NCBI GenBank assembly: GCA_030728545.1
Contig: JANQZQ010000024.1
Coordinates: 1 to 39,703, forward strand
DNA length: 39,703 nt
Reading direction: 5' to 3'
Source: Ilumatobacteraceae bacterium
GTDB lineage: Bacteria; Actinomycetota; Acidimicrobiia; Acidimicrobiales; Ilumatobacteraceae
The notes under the pieces were generated by a model, which worked only from the letters and a program-made list of their open reading frames with translations, had not been told where the DNA came from and did no database searches. Positions 18,827 through 28,776 of the stretch are shown here, piece by piece. A program made the position numbers and the translations under genes. Each line of letters starts with the position of its first letter. The first letter of the stretch is position 1.

Positions 18827-19659
18827 GCCCGGGCAGTCATGCCCAACGCTCGCACCAAGTCGGGTGTTGAACGCGCGGCACGAACGGTGGAGATTGCCGG
18901 GAGCGCAGCCAGCAACCCGACCAAGCCAAGCGCCGCTAGCGGCTCGTCGAAGGCTGCAACCACCATCGCCACAGCGGCAGCAACGAACATCAACGAATAC
19001 GCAGATCGTGCTCGGCGTGGGCCCAACCGCACGGCCAGCGTGATTTTGCCGCTCGTGCGGTCGTTGTCAATATCTCGAATGTTGTTCACCATCAACAACG
19101 CCACTGCCAGAAAACCAGCCACTGCACCCGACACCAGCGCCAAGCGGGTGACTTGCTCGATAATCACGAACACTGTTCCTGCTGTGGCCACCAAACCAAA
19201 AAACACAAAGACGAACACTTCGCCGAGACCGAGATACCCGTAGGGCTTTGGCCCACCGGTATATGTCCAACCCGCTGCCATGCACACCACGCCAACAGCT
19301 AGTAGCCACCATGATGTGCGTGCAGCAAGCACCAAACCGAATACTCCTGCGACTGCAAACGAGATCATTGCTGCTCGTTTCACCGCCGCCGCCGAGGCTG
19401 CGCCCGACGCCACCAGACGCATTGGGCCTTGTCGATGATCATCGGTACCACGCACCCCGTCGGAGTAGTCGTTGGCGTAATTCACTGCCACTTGCAGCGC
19501 CAGGCTTACGACGAGTGCGAACCCGCCGTGCAGCACTACTCGCCCCGCATCTACGCCTGTTTCACCAGCCACCACCGCCATGCCGACGGCCACTGGCACC
19601 ACTGCAGCGGGCAAGGTTCGCGGCCGCGCCCCACTCACCCAAGCAGCGCGAGTTGTCAT
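18778..19659 (-). CDS. menA: 1,4-dihydroxy-2-naphthoate polyprenyltransferase
   Basis: RPRTLPAAVVPV, NYANDYSDGVRGTD, LMVNNIRDIDNDRTSGK; start MTTRAAW at 19659. Confidence 0.94.
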   Translation of the reverse strand: MTTRAAWVSGARPRTLPAAVVPVAVGMAVVAGETGVDAGRVVLHGGFALVVSLALQVAVNYANDYSDGVRGTDDHRQGPMRLVASGAASAAAVKRAAMISFAVAGVFGLVLAARTSWWLLAVGVVCMAAGWTYTGGPKPYGYLGLGEVFVFVFFGLVATAGTVFVIIEQVTRLALVSGAVAGFLAVALLMVNNIRDIDNDRTSGKITLAVRLGPRRARSAYSLMFVAAAVAMVVAAFDEPLAALGLVGLLAALPAISTVRAARSTPDLVRALGMTARAQLVVGVLYAVGLVIQ

Positions 19660-19726
19660 CGCTTCGCAGATTAGTCGGCACCGTGCACCAACGTCGTGGT
19701 GCCTGAAAAAGCCATAGCGTGGCGAT

Positions 19727-20860
19727 GTGCCAAGGCTGATTGCCATTGACTTCGCCGCGTCAGCACATTTTCGCAATGCCGTGCAGCAAATCTGGCACGA
19801 CGGCGATGTGGTCTTGGCGCTAGATCAGCGATTGCTACCGGCGGCGCGTCGTCGAGTCGCTGTTGCGTTGGGCGCCGACTTACTCGTCGACGAACACGGA
19901 ACCCACCAGCTGTCAACCGAAACAAATGCGAGTTCACCATCTGCAACTCGTTTCGTTGCGTTGCAGCCCGATGACGCACTCGTCATTGCCACGAGCGGTT
20001 CTACCGGTGCACCCAAAGGCGTCGTTCACACTCACGCCGGTCTGGCCGCACACGCTCAGATGACCGGTGAACGGCTGGGCTTGTCGGCAACGGATCATTG
20101 GTGGCTTTGTCTGCCACCTGCGCACATCGGTGGTTTTGGCGTCTTGTATCGGGCGTTGCACTTTGGTGCCCAACTGAGTTTTGCCGCCCACGTTGACGAA
20201 GGCTCGCTGCAGGCTGCACTCGCGGCCGGGGCTACGCACACCGCTGTGGTGCCCACTCATCTTGCGCGTCACGACTTTGCACCATGGCAAGCCGTGTTGG
20301 TGGGCGGAGCGCGTTCAGGAATGCTGCCAAGCAATGCCATCAGCACCTATGGGCTCACTGAAACTGGTGGTGGCGTGGTCTATGACGGCGTCGCACTCAA
20401 CGGTGTTGCTATGCAACTCATCGCCGGTCGCATTTTGTTGCATAGCCCGAGCATGGCGCGCACTTACCGTCACACCGCGTTGCCCCTCCAAGACGGCTGG
20501 CTAGACACCGGTGACGTGGGAGTAATGGTGGACGGCCGCCTGCGGGTACAGGGCCGCGCTGATGATCTCATCATCACCGGTGGCAACAAAGTCTGGCCGC
20601 ATGTGGTGGAACAGCGTTTACGTGAACATCCACTCGTGCGCGACGTCGCAGTGCGCGGCCGACCCGACCCCGAATGGGGCTCGATTGTGTGTGCCTACGT
20701 AGCACCGGTGTCTCCCACTAATGCTCCGACACTTGAAGCGTTACGTCATCACGTAAAAGAAACGTTGGCCGCGTACTATGCGCCGCGTGAATTAGTGGTC
20801 GTCGACAGCATCCCGCGCACCGCATTGGGCAAAGTTATTACTGCAGAACTTCCGCAATGA
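19727..20860 (+). CDS. menE: o-succinylbenzoate-CoA ligase (AMP-binding)
   Basis: ATSGSTGAPKGVVHTH, STYGLTETGGG, DTGDVG, GRADDLIITGGNKVWP, ALGKV. Confidence 0.9.
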   Translation: MPRLIAIDFAASAHFRNAVQQIWHDGDVVLALDQRLLPAARRRVAVALGADLLVDEHGTHQLSTETNASSPSATRFVALQPDDALVIATSGSTGAPKGVVHTHAGLAAHAQMTGERLGLSATDHWWLCLPPAHIGGFGVLYRALHFGAQLSFAAHVDEGSLQAALAAGATHTAVVPTHLARHDFAPWQAVLVGGARSGMLPSNAISTYGLTETGGGVVYDGVALNGVAMQLIAGRILLHSPSMARTYRHTALPLQDGWLDTGDVGVMVDGRLRVQGRADDLIITGGNKVWPHVVEQRLREHPLVRDVAVRGRPDPEWGSIVCAYVAPVSPTNAPTLEALRHHVKETLAAYYAPRELVVVDSIPRTALGKVITAELPQ

Positions 20861-22113
20861 AACGCACCAAGGAGCCGGGTCCCCGCCTCCCGGCAATTTT
20901 TTGGCGCCACTTTGCTGCGTCGACAACATCCAATCTCGGTGACGGTCTCGTCGCTGGTGCGGCTCCGTTGTTGGCCCTCACCCTCACCGACGACCCACGG
21001 TTGCTCAGCTCGGTCAGCGTGGCTGCCATGTTGCCGTGGTTCGTTATGGCACTTCCAGTCGGAGTTTTTATCGACCGCCACGAACGACGGCGCATCATGG
21101 CTACGGCCAACGCACTGCGAGCCCTGCTTTTTGCAGCCGCAACCACCGCCATTCTCCTCGACGTCATGACCATCTGGTGGCTTTTCGGCGTGGTGCTAGC
21201 GCTTGCAGTGTGCGAAGTGTTCTACGACATGTCCGCCCAAGCGTTCTTACCATCAATCGTTGATGAACATCAGCTTGAAACAGCTAATGGGCGCCTGTAC
21301 GCCGCCGAAGTCGCTGCCAACTCTTTCGTGGGTCTGCCGTTGGGCACCTGGTTGTTTGTTCTCGCAGCAGCCGCACCATTCGGTGTCCAGGCGGTGGCTT
21401 TGGTGATAGCGGCGTTTTTGATCGCTTCAATTCGACCCAAGTATCCGTTCGTCGCAACACCCACCGAGGAAAATTACGTACAAAGTTTGCGCACGGGCTT
21501 GGCGTGGCTCTGGCGCCACCCACTGTTGCGATTGCTGGCTCTCATGTTGGGGGCAGCGAACATGTGCCACATGTTTGCCCAATCCATCTTTGCAAAATAT
21601 GTGCGCGACGAACTGGGTCTTGGCCCCCGCGGTTTTGGCTTGCTGCTGGCCGCAACTGCCATCGGCTCAATCGTCGGCGGCCTCGTTGGTGCACGGCTGG
21701 CACGGCTCATTGGGCCGGCTGTTGCGATTGTGTTTTCGTATGCGATGTTCGCAGCGTTAGAAATTATCCCAGCGGTGCTGCCACGAGTCTGGGCCGTGGT
21801 AATCGCCGGCGTACTCATGGCTACGTTCGGAACCGTTTGGAATGTAATCACGGTGAGTTTGCGCCAACGCCTCATTCCTCCAGAACTATTCGGACGCGTC
21901 AACAGCGTCTATCGATTCATCGGCACAGGCACTTCTGCTTTCGGCGCGCTCATCGGCGGACAGATCGCGTTTTACTTTGGCCTCCGAGCCACTTACTTGG
22001 TTTCGGGTGTCACACTCGGCATCATCCTCGTGATTGGCGCGCCACGATTGCTGCGCCATTCGCGCACCTACATGGCGCCCGAGCGCACCCCTGCTCCGCC
22101 GTCGATCACATAA
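20857..22113 (+). CDS. MFS transporter
   Basis: Multiple TM segments, GVFIDRHERRRIM loop motif; ATGA overlap with menE. Confidence 0.9.
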   Translation: MKRTKEPGPRLPAIFWRHFAASTTSNLGDGLVAGAAPLLALTLTDDPRLLSSVSVAAMLPWFVMALPVGVFIDRHERRRIMATANALRALLFAAATTAILLDVMTIWWLFGVVLALAVCEVFYDMSAQAFLPSIVDEHQLETANGRLYAAEVAANSFVGLPLGTWLFVLAAAAPFGVQAVALVIAAFLIASIRPKYPFVATPTEENYVQSLRTGLAWLWRHPLLRLLALMLGAANMCHMFAQSIFAKYVRDELGLGPRGFGLLLAATAIGSIVGGLVGARLARLIGPAVAIVFSYAMFAALEIIPAVLPRVWAVVIAGVLMATFGTVWNVITVSLRQRLIPPELFGRVNSVYRFIGTGTSAFGALIGGQIAFYFGLRATYLVSGVTLGIILVIGAPRLLRHSRTYMAPERTPAPPSIT

Positions 22114-22817
22114 GTTTCGCCAGTGATCCAACTGGCTTTATCCGATGCCAAAAAGAGCGCCAAGTTGGCGATGTCTTCCGGCTCACCCAATCGACCTGTT
22201 GGCAGTTGGCTGGCCATTTTCTCGCCGTAGTTTTCCAGCAGCACCGAGGCGAAGTCGGTCTTCACCAAACCTGGCGCGATTCCCACCACGCGCGTTGGCC
22301 CAATTTCACCAGCCAGTTGCCGCGTCATGTGAATAAGTGCTGCCTTAGTGAGGTTGTAGACGCCCAAGAATCCTTCAGCACGCAGTCCACCGACTGATGC
22401 GATGTTGATGATTACCCCGGGATGCGCCTTCAGGTGGCCTTCCCAGGCCGCTTTGCACCAAAACAAGGGGCCGCGCAGGTTGACCTGAAACGTCTTGTCA
22501 TATCGCGACTCATCCACCCCGAGGGTGGGGCCCATGTATGGGTTGGTCGCTGCATTATTCACCAAGATGTCGAGTGCTCCGAAGCGTTCGATGGTTGCAG
22601 ACACACAAGCTCGACCTGCGTCAACGTCACCGGCGTTAGCAGCAAACACTTCAACATCACCGACCATGTCTTTACGGGCTTCAACAAGTGCGTCGTGTTT
22701 ACGTGACGAGATCATGACTTTTGCTCCGGCTGCAGCGAAGTGGGTGGCTATTGCTTTGCCGATTCCCCGCGACGCACCAGTAACTAACGCAACCTTGCCA
22801 TCCAAACGAAGTTCCAT
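22068..22817 (-). CDS. SDR-family oxidoreductase
   Basis: VTGASRGIGKA, NNAATNP, YNLTKAAL, PGLVKTDF; start MELRLDGK at 22817. Confidence 0.94.
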   Translation of the reverse strand: MELRLDGKVALVTGASRGIGKAIATHFAAAGAKVMISSRKHDALVEARKDMVGDVEVFAANAGDVDAGRACVSATIERFGALDILVNNAATNPYMGPTLGVDESRYDKTFQVNLRGPLFWCKAAWEGHLKAHPGVIINIASVGGLRAEGFLGVYNLTKAALIHMTRQLAGEIGPTRVVGIAPGLVKTDFASVLLENYGEKMASQLPTGRLGEPEDIANLALFLASDKASWITGETYVIDGGAGVRSGAM

Positions 22818-22827
22818 ATCGGGAACC

Positions 22828-24123
22828 CTAGTTGGCGATCGGGTTGCCGCCTGCCCTCGGCACGTAGCGCACCACAGTGACACGACGCCCGTCAAGCTCT
22901 TCGACTCGCAACTGATAACCCTCGGCATCAACGCGATCACCAATTCGCGGCATCCGACCAATCAAGCCGAAAACGTATCCGCCGATGGTGTCGTACTCGG
23001 CGGTGCTCAGCGAAATACCTAGCCGTTGGTTCACGTCATCGAGACCCACCGCACCTTCAACCAACATGTCTCCGCCTGGCAGCTGCCGAAAGCGACTGTC
23101 GGCATCGTCGTGTTCGTCGACAATCTCGCCGACGAGCTCTTCCAAGCAATCTTCCAGCGACACGATGCCGCTAAACGCGCCGTATTCGTCGGCAACGATG
23201 GCCAGGTGGTTTCGCGTGCGCTGCATTTCACGCATTAATTCGGCCACTGGTTTGCCTTCGGGCACCACGTGGGCTTCGCGCATCAATGTGCTTACCAACT
23301 CGCCACCCTTACCCTCACGTTCGACACGCATCAAGTCTTTGGTATTCACCGTGCCTGCAACGTCGTCGATGTCGTCGTCATCCACCCGTATCACGGGCAT
23401 GCGACTGAATCGGTGCTCAATGGCCACGGTGAGCGCGTCCGAAACAGTCACGGTTTCAACAACGGTGACGACATCATGGCGAGGTCGCATAATTTCACGC
23501 ACCACGGTGTCACCAAACTCAATTACGGATTCGATGAGTTCCTTCTCCTCAACTTCGATTACCGAGTCTGCTGCTGCGGCTTGCACGATGCCGAGGAACT
23601 CGTTTTCGCTGATGAACGGCCCGGCATCCAGGCCTTGGCCCTTCACCATCAAGTTCGTTACGCGAATCAAGAGGTTGGAGATCACCCGCAACGGCCAGAA
23701 TGCAGCTAACGCCGAAACAAAAGGCGCAGTGGCAGAAGCCCCGCGCACCGAATACAGCACGGCATACGTCTTGGGCACTGCCTCGGCCAAAACAAAGAAC
23801 AACACCACGTTGAGTGCGACTCCAATCACTACACCCGGAGCCCCAAACAGACGGTTGGCCACCACACCCGTCAGAGTCGCTTGCAGGGTTTGCAAAATAT
23901 TTACGGTCAACAACAACGGGTTCACCCAGCGTGTGGGGTCACTAGCCAAACGCACCAGAACACCACCACGTTTATGCCCGTCGGCCAACAAAGCCTCGGC
24001 TTTTTGCTGACTGATTCGTGACAGCGACATTTCGGCCAACGAGAGCAACGTCAAGACAACGAGCAACACACCGACGGCAACCAAAATCCAAATATCAATG
24101 GTGGTGGGTGCAGCAGCAATCAT
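22828..24123 (-). CDS. CNNM/CorC-family transporter (hemolysin-like, CBS domains)
   Basis: N-terminal TM domain, paired CBS region (IMRPRHDVVTV, VADEYGAFSGIVSLEDCLEELVGEI), C-terminal CorC domain. Confidence 0.93.
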   Translation of the reverse strand: MIAAAPTTIDIWILVAVGVLLVVLTLLSLAEMSLSRISQQKAEALLADGHKRGGVLVRLASDPTRWVNPLLLTVNILQTLQATLTGVVANRLFGAPGVVIGVALNVVLFFVLAEAVPKTYAVLYSVRGASATAPFVSALAAFWPLRVISNLLIRVTNLMVKGQGLDAGPFISENEFLGIVQAAAADSVIEVEEKELIESVIEFGDTVVREIMRPRHDVVTVVETVTVSDALTVAIEHRFSRMPVIRVDDDDIDDVAGTVNTKDLMRVEREGKGGELVSTLMREAHVVPEGKPVAELMREMQRTRNHLAIVADEYGAFSGIVSLEDCLEELVGEIVDEHDDADSRFRQLPGGDMLVEGAVGLDDVNQRLGISLSTAEYDTIGGYVFGLIGRMPRIGDRVDAEGYQLRVEELDGRRVTVVRYVPRAGGNPIAN

Positions 24124-24126
24124 GCG

Positions 24127-24711
24127 TCAGTAGCCCTGGGCAAACGCGGCCGGAGCGGGCGCCCCCCAGTGTAGAGCTTCCAGCAAGGCGAGCTCGCGCG
24201 CCCGCATTTTGTCGGCATTCACTTGCGTGTCATGGTCATAGCCAAGCACGTGCAGAATTCCATGCGTCACCAGTAATGCCAACTCGTCATCCAAGGTTCC
24301 GGCGTGCGATGGCGCCTGTTCGCTGGCAACAATCGGACACACAACGACGTCACCCACCAAGAGTGGAAGTTCACCAACATCCACCCGCGCCACAATCGGT
24401 GTTGATGAGTGAGCAGTGGGCCCCGTAGCGCGCGAGTTATCCACTAGGTCGATCGGAAACGCAAGCACATCGGTAGGGCCGTCAACACCCATATGCACGC
24501 GATTCATTTCAGTGATTGCTTCACGCGTGACAAAAAGCAGTGCCATCTCTGCTTGTCCGCGAACACCCTCGGCCTCAAGGATTCGCAGCGACAATTGCTG
24601 CCAACGCGCGCCATCCACCGACACATCCACTTGTTCGTCAGAAACGAAAACGTCGAGGTATCCGTCGCCACCAGCTCTTCGGGGTGCAGTGGACCGCGGC
24701 CGTTCAATCAC
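24127..24711 (-). CDS. ybeY: endoribonuclease YbeY
   Basis: HGILHVLGYDHD metal motif; PTDVLAFP. Confidence 0.95.
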   Translation of the reverse strand: MIERPRSTAPRRAGGDGYLDVFVSDEQVDVSVDGARWQQLSLRILEAEGVRGQAEMALLFVTREAITEMNRVHMGVDGPTDVLAFPIDLVDNSRATGPTAHSSTPIVARVDVGELPLLVGDVVVCPIVASEQAPSHAGTLDDELALLVTHGILHVLGYDHDTQVNADKMRARELALLEALHWGAPAPAAFAQGY

Positions 24712-25693
24712 GCCGCTTTACCCCACGCAGACGGGCTGCGCTTTTGTCACTATTCGTTTCGTACGCAGCCACAATGTCTGCCACGATTTTGTGGCGCACG
24801 ACATCGGTGTATTCCAGGTGCACGAAAGTCAACCCGTCGATTCCGGTGAGCACGCGCTCGAGCCCGGCCAGACCGCTGCGGCCGTCGGGCACGTCCACCT
24901 GTGTGGTGTCGCCGGTGACGACTATTTTTGATCCGAAGCCGATGCGGGTGAGGAACATCTTCATTTGTTCTGGAGTCGTATTTTGAGCTTCATCGAGAAT
25001 GATGAAGCTGTTGTTCAGGGTTCGTCCGCGCATAAAGGCCAGCGGGGCAACTTCCACCACACCGCGTTCGAGATACTTCTGGGCGTTGTCGGCGCCAACC
25101 ATGTCATGCAAGGCGTCGAACAACGGACGCAGATACGGGTCAATCTTGGCCATCAAATCGCCGGGCAGAAACCCGAGCCGCTCCCCTGCTTCGACTGCGG
25201 GGCGCGTCAAGATGATGCGTTGTACAGATTTACTTTGAAGCGCCTGCACCGCCATCGCTACGGCAAGCCAACTTTTTCCAGTGCCCGCTGGCCCCAGGGC
25301 AAACGTAATCACATGCTCGGCAATGGCATCCACATAGCGGCGCTGACCCGCAGTTTTGGCGCGCACCGGCCGACTTTGGCCAACTCGCACGATGTCGGCA
25401 GTCAACACACTGCTCGGGCTCACATCACTGCGCACCATATCGATGACCCGACCCAAGATGACGAGGTCAAGCGATTCGCCTCGCTGCAAGAGTTCTGACA
25501 GCTCCAAAAACAATCGACCGACCAGATCAGATTCGGGGCCAGCCGCGGTGATTTCGTTGCCACGAACCAGGATCTTGGTCTGGGCAAATGCCTGCTCAAC
25601 ATGACGCAACAACTCGTCGCGTTCGCCGAGCAACGCCGCCATCAAGTGGGCGCCAGGCACGATGACCGTGCTGTTCGGGGTAGACACACTCAT
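24704..25693 (-). CDS. phoH: PhoH-like ATPase
   Basis: GPAGTGKSWLA, LTRPAVEAGERLGFLPGDL, FIILDEAQNTTPEQMKMFLTRIGFGSKIVVTGD. Confidence 0.96.
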   Translation of the reverse strand: MSVSTPNSTVIVPGAHLMAALLGERDELLRHVEQAFAQTKILVRGNEITAAGPESDLVGRLFLELSELLQRGESLDLVILGRVIDMVRSDVSPSSVLTADIVRVGQSRPVRAKTAGQRRYVDAIAEHVITFALGPAGTGKSWLAVAMAVQALQSKSVQRIILTRPAVEAGERLGFLPGDLMAKIDPYLRPLFDALHDMVGADNAQKYLERGVVEVAPLAFMRGRTLNNSFIILDEAQNTTPEQMKMFLTRIGFGSKIVVTGDTTQVDVPDGRSGLAGLERVLTGIDGLTFVHLEYTDVVRHKIVADIVAAYETNSDKSAARLRGVKRRD

Positions 25694-25700
25694 GAAGCGA

Positions 25701-26324
25701 TCACGTCGCGGAGGTGCCCATGGACTCCTTCATGTTATCTGCGGCTGTGTTGTCTGAGACCTGTGTCTGGTCTGGCGCGTGAGCAGCAGAGAAATCAAGG
25801 GCAAAATATCGCTGGGTGGCCAGCGGCAACAACGAAACCTCACCCACCATCTGGCCCATCCGCAGCATCAGTTCAGCAGCCCCACCCGTGTCGCTGCCCT
25901 GTTTCGTTTCGGGCAGGTCGAACACCAGCAGTGCACCATCGCGTGCTTCAGCAGCGAGGGCTTCTTTGGCCAACGAAATATTTGCACCACGCACGGCCAC
26001 TGAATCGTCAACCACGACCCACATCACATAGTGCACGAGGCCTTTGCGCATCCGCTCGGTGTGGTGACGGCGAAAATACTCAGCGTTCAGCCAGCGCGTG
26101 GTGGAGATATCCGTGGCGATAAGTGTCATCACCACTGGGCGATTGTCCTCCCACACCACCCACACACGATTGGTCGAGTTCAACAGGGCGTCGTCAAACT
26201 CATGTCGGTTCACCACTTCGCTAAACGGCGACACGGGGTTGGCCGCATGCGCCCGGCGATAGAAATCCCACAAGCGATTACGCAAATCGACGTCACCAAG
26301 ACGCGTGTGCCGAGTAATAAACAT
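25701..26324 (-). CDS. uncharacterised protein
   Basis: 207-codon ORF with GGAG-like SD, directly upstream of and co-oriented with phoH; no family recognised. Confidence 0.7.
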   Translation of the reverse strand: MFITRHTRLGDVDLRNRLWDFYRRAHAANPVSPFSEVVNRHEFDDALLNSTNRVWVVWEDNRPVVMTLIATDISTTRWLNAEYFRRHHTERMRKGLVHYVMWVVVDDSVAVRGANISLAKEALAAEARDGALLVFDLPETKQGSDTGGAAELMLRMGQMVGEVSLLPLATQRYFALDFSAAHAPDQTQVSDNTAADNMKESMGTSAT

Positions 26325-26333
26325 TGGGTCTCC

Positions 26334-26369
26334 AAAAAGGTGCCAACAGCACCCGAGGTCGTGGACCTC
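26334..26369 (-). promoter_or_regulatory. attenuator-like leader: two hairpins plus a T5 tract upstream of the 26324 start codon
   Basis: Minus strand reads GAGGTC-CAC-GACCTC-GG-GTGCTGTTGGCACC-TTTTT-GGAG-ACCCA-ATG. Confidence 0.5.
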
Positions 26370-26441
26370 CGCCCACTCACAAACTAGCGAATCACGCCGC
26401 CCAGCTGGTGGATTTACTACCGTTATGGCAGTGGTGTTCGC

Positions 26442-28721
26442 ATGACTGGGCGCACCTTGGAGCGCGCAGCGTGGTCATGTCTTGGCGCCGGCATCGTCGG
26501 TTCAGTTGTGCACGTGCTGGGTGGTGCGACGAACATCGGCTCAGTTGTGTACGGTCTGGCGCTCTTGGCCATCGTCGTGTCGACGGTCATTTCGGCAACT
26601 CGTCACCAGCTTGATCGTCGAATTCTCTCTGGCTTTTTCGTCATCATTGCAGCAATCATCATCGGACAACTTCTTTCTGCTGCTTCGCTTGGCGCAGTCG
26701 AGCATCTCGTGGCCGAAGTGGCTTTCTTCGTGGTGCAAATCACGCTGGTGCTGGGTTTGCTGCTGGTCGCCCAACGTCGCATCGGCCGCGAACCGCTCGG
26801 CATTCTGGCCGACGCATCCATTCTTTCGCTCGGTGCCTGGTTGGTGGTGTGGATTGTTGTGTTGCGACCGTTGTTCGACACGGTAAGCAACGAGCCGTTC
26901 GTGGCCGGTGTGCGCGGCCTCACATTTTCACTGTCGGCAGTGGTGCTGTTTTTGTTGGTAACCCTGCTGCTCGGTGATTCTGACAACAGCACCGTGGTGT
27001 GGTTGGCGAGCAGTGCGATTTTGTCGTCGTTGATCGGCGACGTCTTATGGGCACTGCACGAAGCCGAAGTCATCACCACGTCGCTCGCGGTACGCAACGC
27101 TCCGTACGTGATGGCATTGTTCGCCGCCTGTGCCACTCTGCTGCACCCCGGCATCCGAAACCTCACCGCCCAAGGTTCGTATCACGCGGCTCGCCCGATG
27201 GCTGGGCGTCTGGTTGTGGTCATCTCCGGGTTGGTCGTGCCGATTGCCGTATTCGCCTTAACCGATGCCCAAGACACTCGCGATCGAATCGTGCGCACCG
27301 TGTCGGTGCTGTTCTTGTCGGGTGTTGTGCTGCTGCGCGTGGTCATTGCGGTGCGCGCCAACGCCCAACTGCAATCCAAACTCATCGAAAGTGCGCAAAC
27401 CGACGCACTCACCGGCTTGGCCAATCGCAGCCTGATGTTGGAGCACGTCGATACCGCTCTGCGCACGGCATGGCGCGACAACCGCCAACCAACCGTGCTG
27501 TTCATTGACGTCGATCGATTCAAGAACATCAACGACAGCCTCGGGCATGCAGCCGGCGACGACGTGCTCATTGCAGTGGCCACACGGCTGCGGCTCATCT
27601 TGCCGACCCATTGCGTTGTTGGTCGCATCGCTGGTGACGAATTCGTAGTGCTCGACCCACAGACCAATGGCCCGAACGAATCCATGGTGCTCGCCGATCG
27701 TGTGCTCGAGTCGTTTCATGAGCCGTTGGCCCTTCGTCAAGGTGATGTGTTCGTGTCAGCGAGTATCGGAGTATCGACTTATCGCCCGTCAGTCACCAAT
27801 AGCGCCGATGACTTACTGCGCCACGCCGACACGGCCATGTACCGCGCCAAAGAGTCAGGGCGCAACTGTGTGGCCATCTTCGACGAATCCATGTTGGCCA
27901 GCGTCACCCAACGGCTTGCTGTCGAAACAGCCCTGTACCGCGCGCTGGAGCGCCGCGAATTGCGGCTCGTTCACCAACCAATCATCGATGTGGGTCTTGG
28001 CGAAGTTGTCGGGTTCGAAGCACTCATGCGTTGGGATCGCGACGACGGGTCTTCAATCTCACCGGCTGAGTTCATTCCGATTGCCGAAGAAACTGGCACC
28101 ATCGTGCCGATTGGTGCGTGGGCTCTTTTGGAAGCACTCACTCACCTCGGTGAATGGATTGCCAGCGGCGTATGCCCGCGTGACGCCACGATGGCAGTCA
28201 ATGTGTCACCGCGCCAACTGAGTGACCCGAACTTCGTCAATCTCGTGAGCGAAGCCCTCACTCGCGCTCACATTCCGGCTCGTCAGTTGTGGCTCGAAGT
28301 CACCGAAGGCGTCATGATTGCCCAACCAGACCAGGCCCTCGATGCACTCACCAAATTGTGCGACCTTGGTGTGCGCGTAGCCATTGATGACTTCGGCACG
28401 GGATACTCATCACTTTCGTTGCTGCAGAAGTTTCCGATTCATTGTTTGAAAATCGACCGCTCGTTCATCAGCGGTGTGGCCGACAACGCTGACGCTCGCT
28501 CACTCGTGCGCACGATTATCGCCATGTGCGAGTCGATGGGTCTCGACATCGTGGCCGAGGGCGTAGAAAGTGTTCGCCAGCTGCAAGTGCTTGGCGAGAT
28601 GCGCTGCGCCAAAGCGCAGGGTTACCTCATTAGTCATCCTGTGCCGCCAGAATCCATCGCCAGCACAGTCGCCACCATCAATGATCTCGGCCCGTGGCCG
28701 CGTACGAGGCGGCCCAGCTGA
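26442..28721 (+). CDS. membrane GGDEF-EAL cyclic-di-GMP signalling protein
   Basis: N-terminal TM region, DALTGLANR, RIAGDEFVVL, EALMRW, DDFGTGYSSL, AEGVE. Confidence 0.95.
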   Translation: MTGRTLERAAWSCLGAGIVGSVVHVLGGATNIGSVVYGLALLAIVVSTVISATRHQLDRRILSGFFVIIAAIIIGQLLSAASLGAVEHLVAEVAFFVVQITLVLGLLLVAQRRIGREPLGILADASILSLGAWLVVWIVVLRPLFDTVSNEPFVAGVRGLTFSLSAVVLFLLVTLLLGDSDNSTVVWLASSAILSSLIGDVLWALHEAEVITTSLAVRNAPYVMALFAACATLLHPGIRNLTAQGSYHAARPMAGRLVVVISGLVVPIAVFALTDAQDTRDRIVRTVSVLFLSGVVLLRVVIAVRANAQLQSKLIESAQTDALTGLANRSLMLEHVDTALRTAWRDNRQPTVLFIDVDRFKNINDSLGHAAGDDVLIAVATRLRLILPTHCVVGRIAGDEFVVLDPQTNGPNESMVLADRVLESFHEPLALRQGDVFVSASIGVSTYRPSVTNSADDLLRHADTAMYRAKESGRNCVAIFDESMLASVTQRLAVETALYRALERRELRLVHQPIIDVGLGEVVGFEALMRWDRDDGSSISPAEFIPIAEETGTIVPIGAWALLEALTHLGEWIASGVCPRDATMAVNVSPRQLSDPNFVNLVSEALTRAHIPARQLWLEVTEGVMIAQPDQALDALTKLCDLGVRVAIDDFGTGYSSLSLLQKFPIHCLKIDRSFISGVADNADARSLVRTIIAMCESMGLDIVAEGVESVRQLQVLGEMRCAKAQGYLISHPVPPESIASTVATINDLGPWPRTRRPS

Positions 28722-28776
28722 GCCTGTTCTGTTCGCGCAAACTTCAGTAACACGAATTTGAGTAACATAACGACCA

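Noticed and set aside
21504-22397. 297-aa plus-strand ORF
   Set aside because: Out-of-frame overlap with the MFS and SDR genes; His/Arg/Cys-rich composition with no domain features.
22985-24010. 341-aa plus-strand ORF
   Set aside because: Antisense to the well-supported CorC-family gene; Ser/Thr/Arg-rich low-complexity translation typical of spurious ORFs in high-GC DNA.
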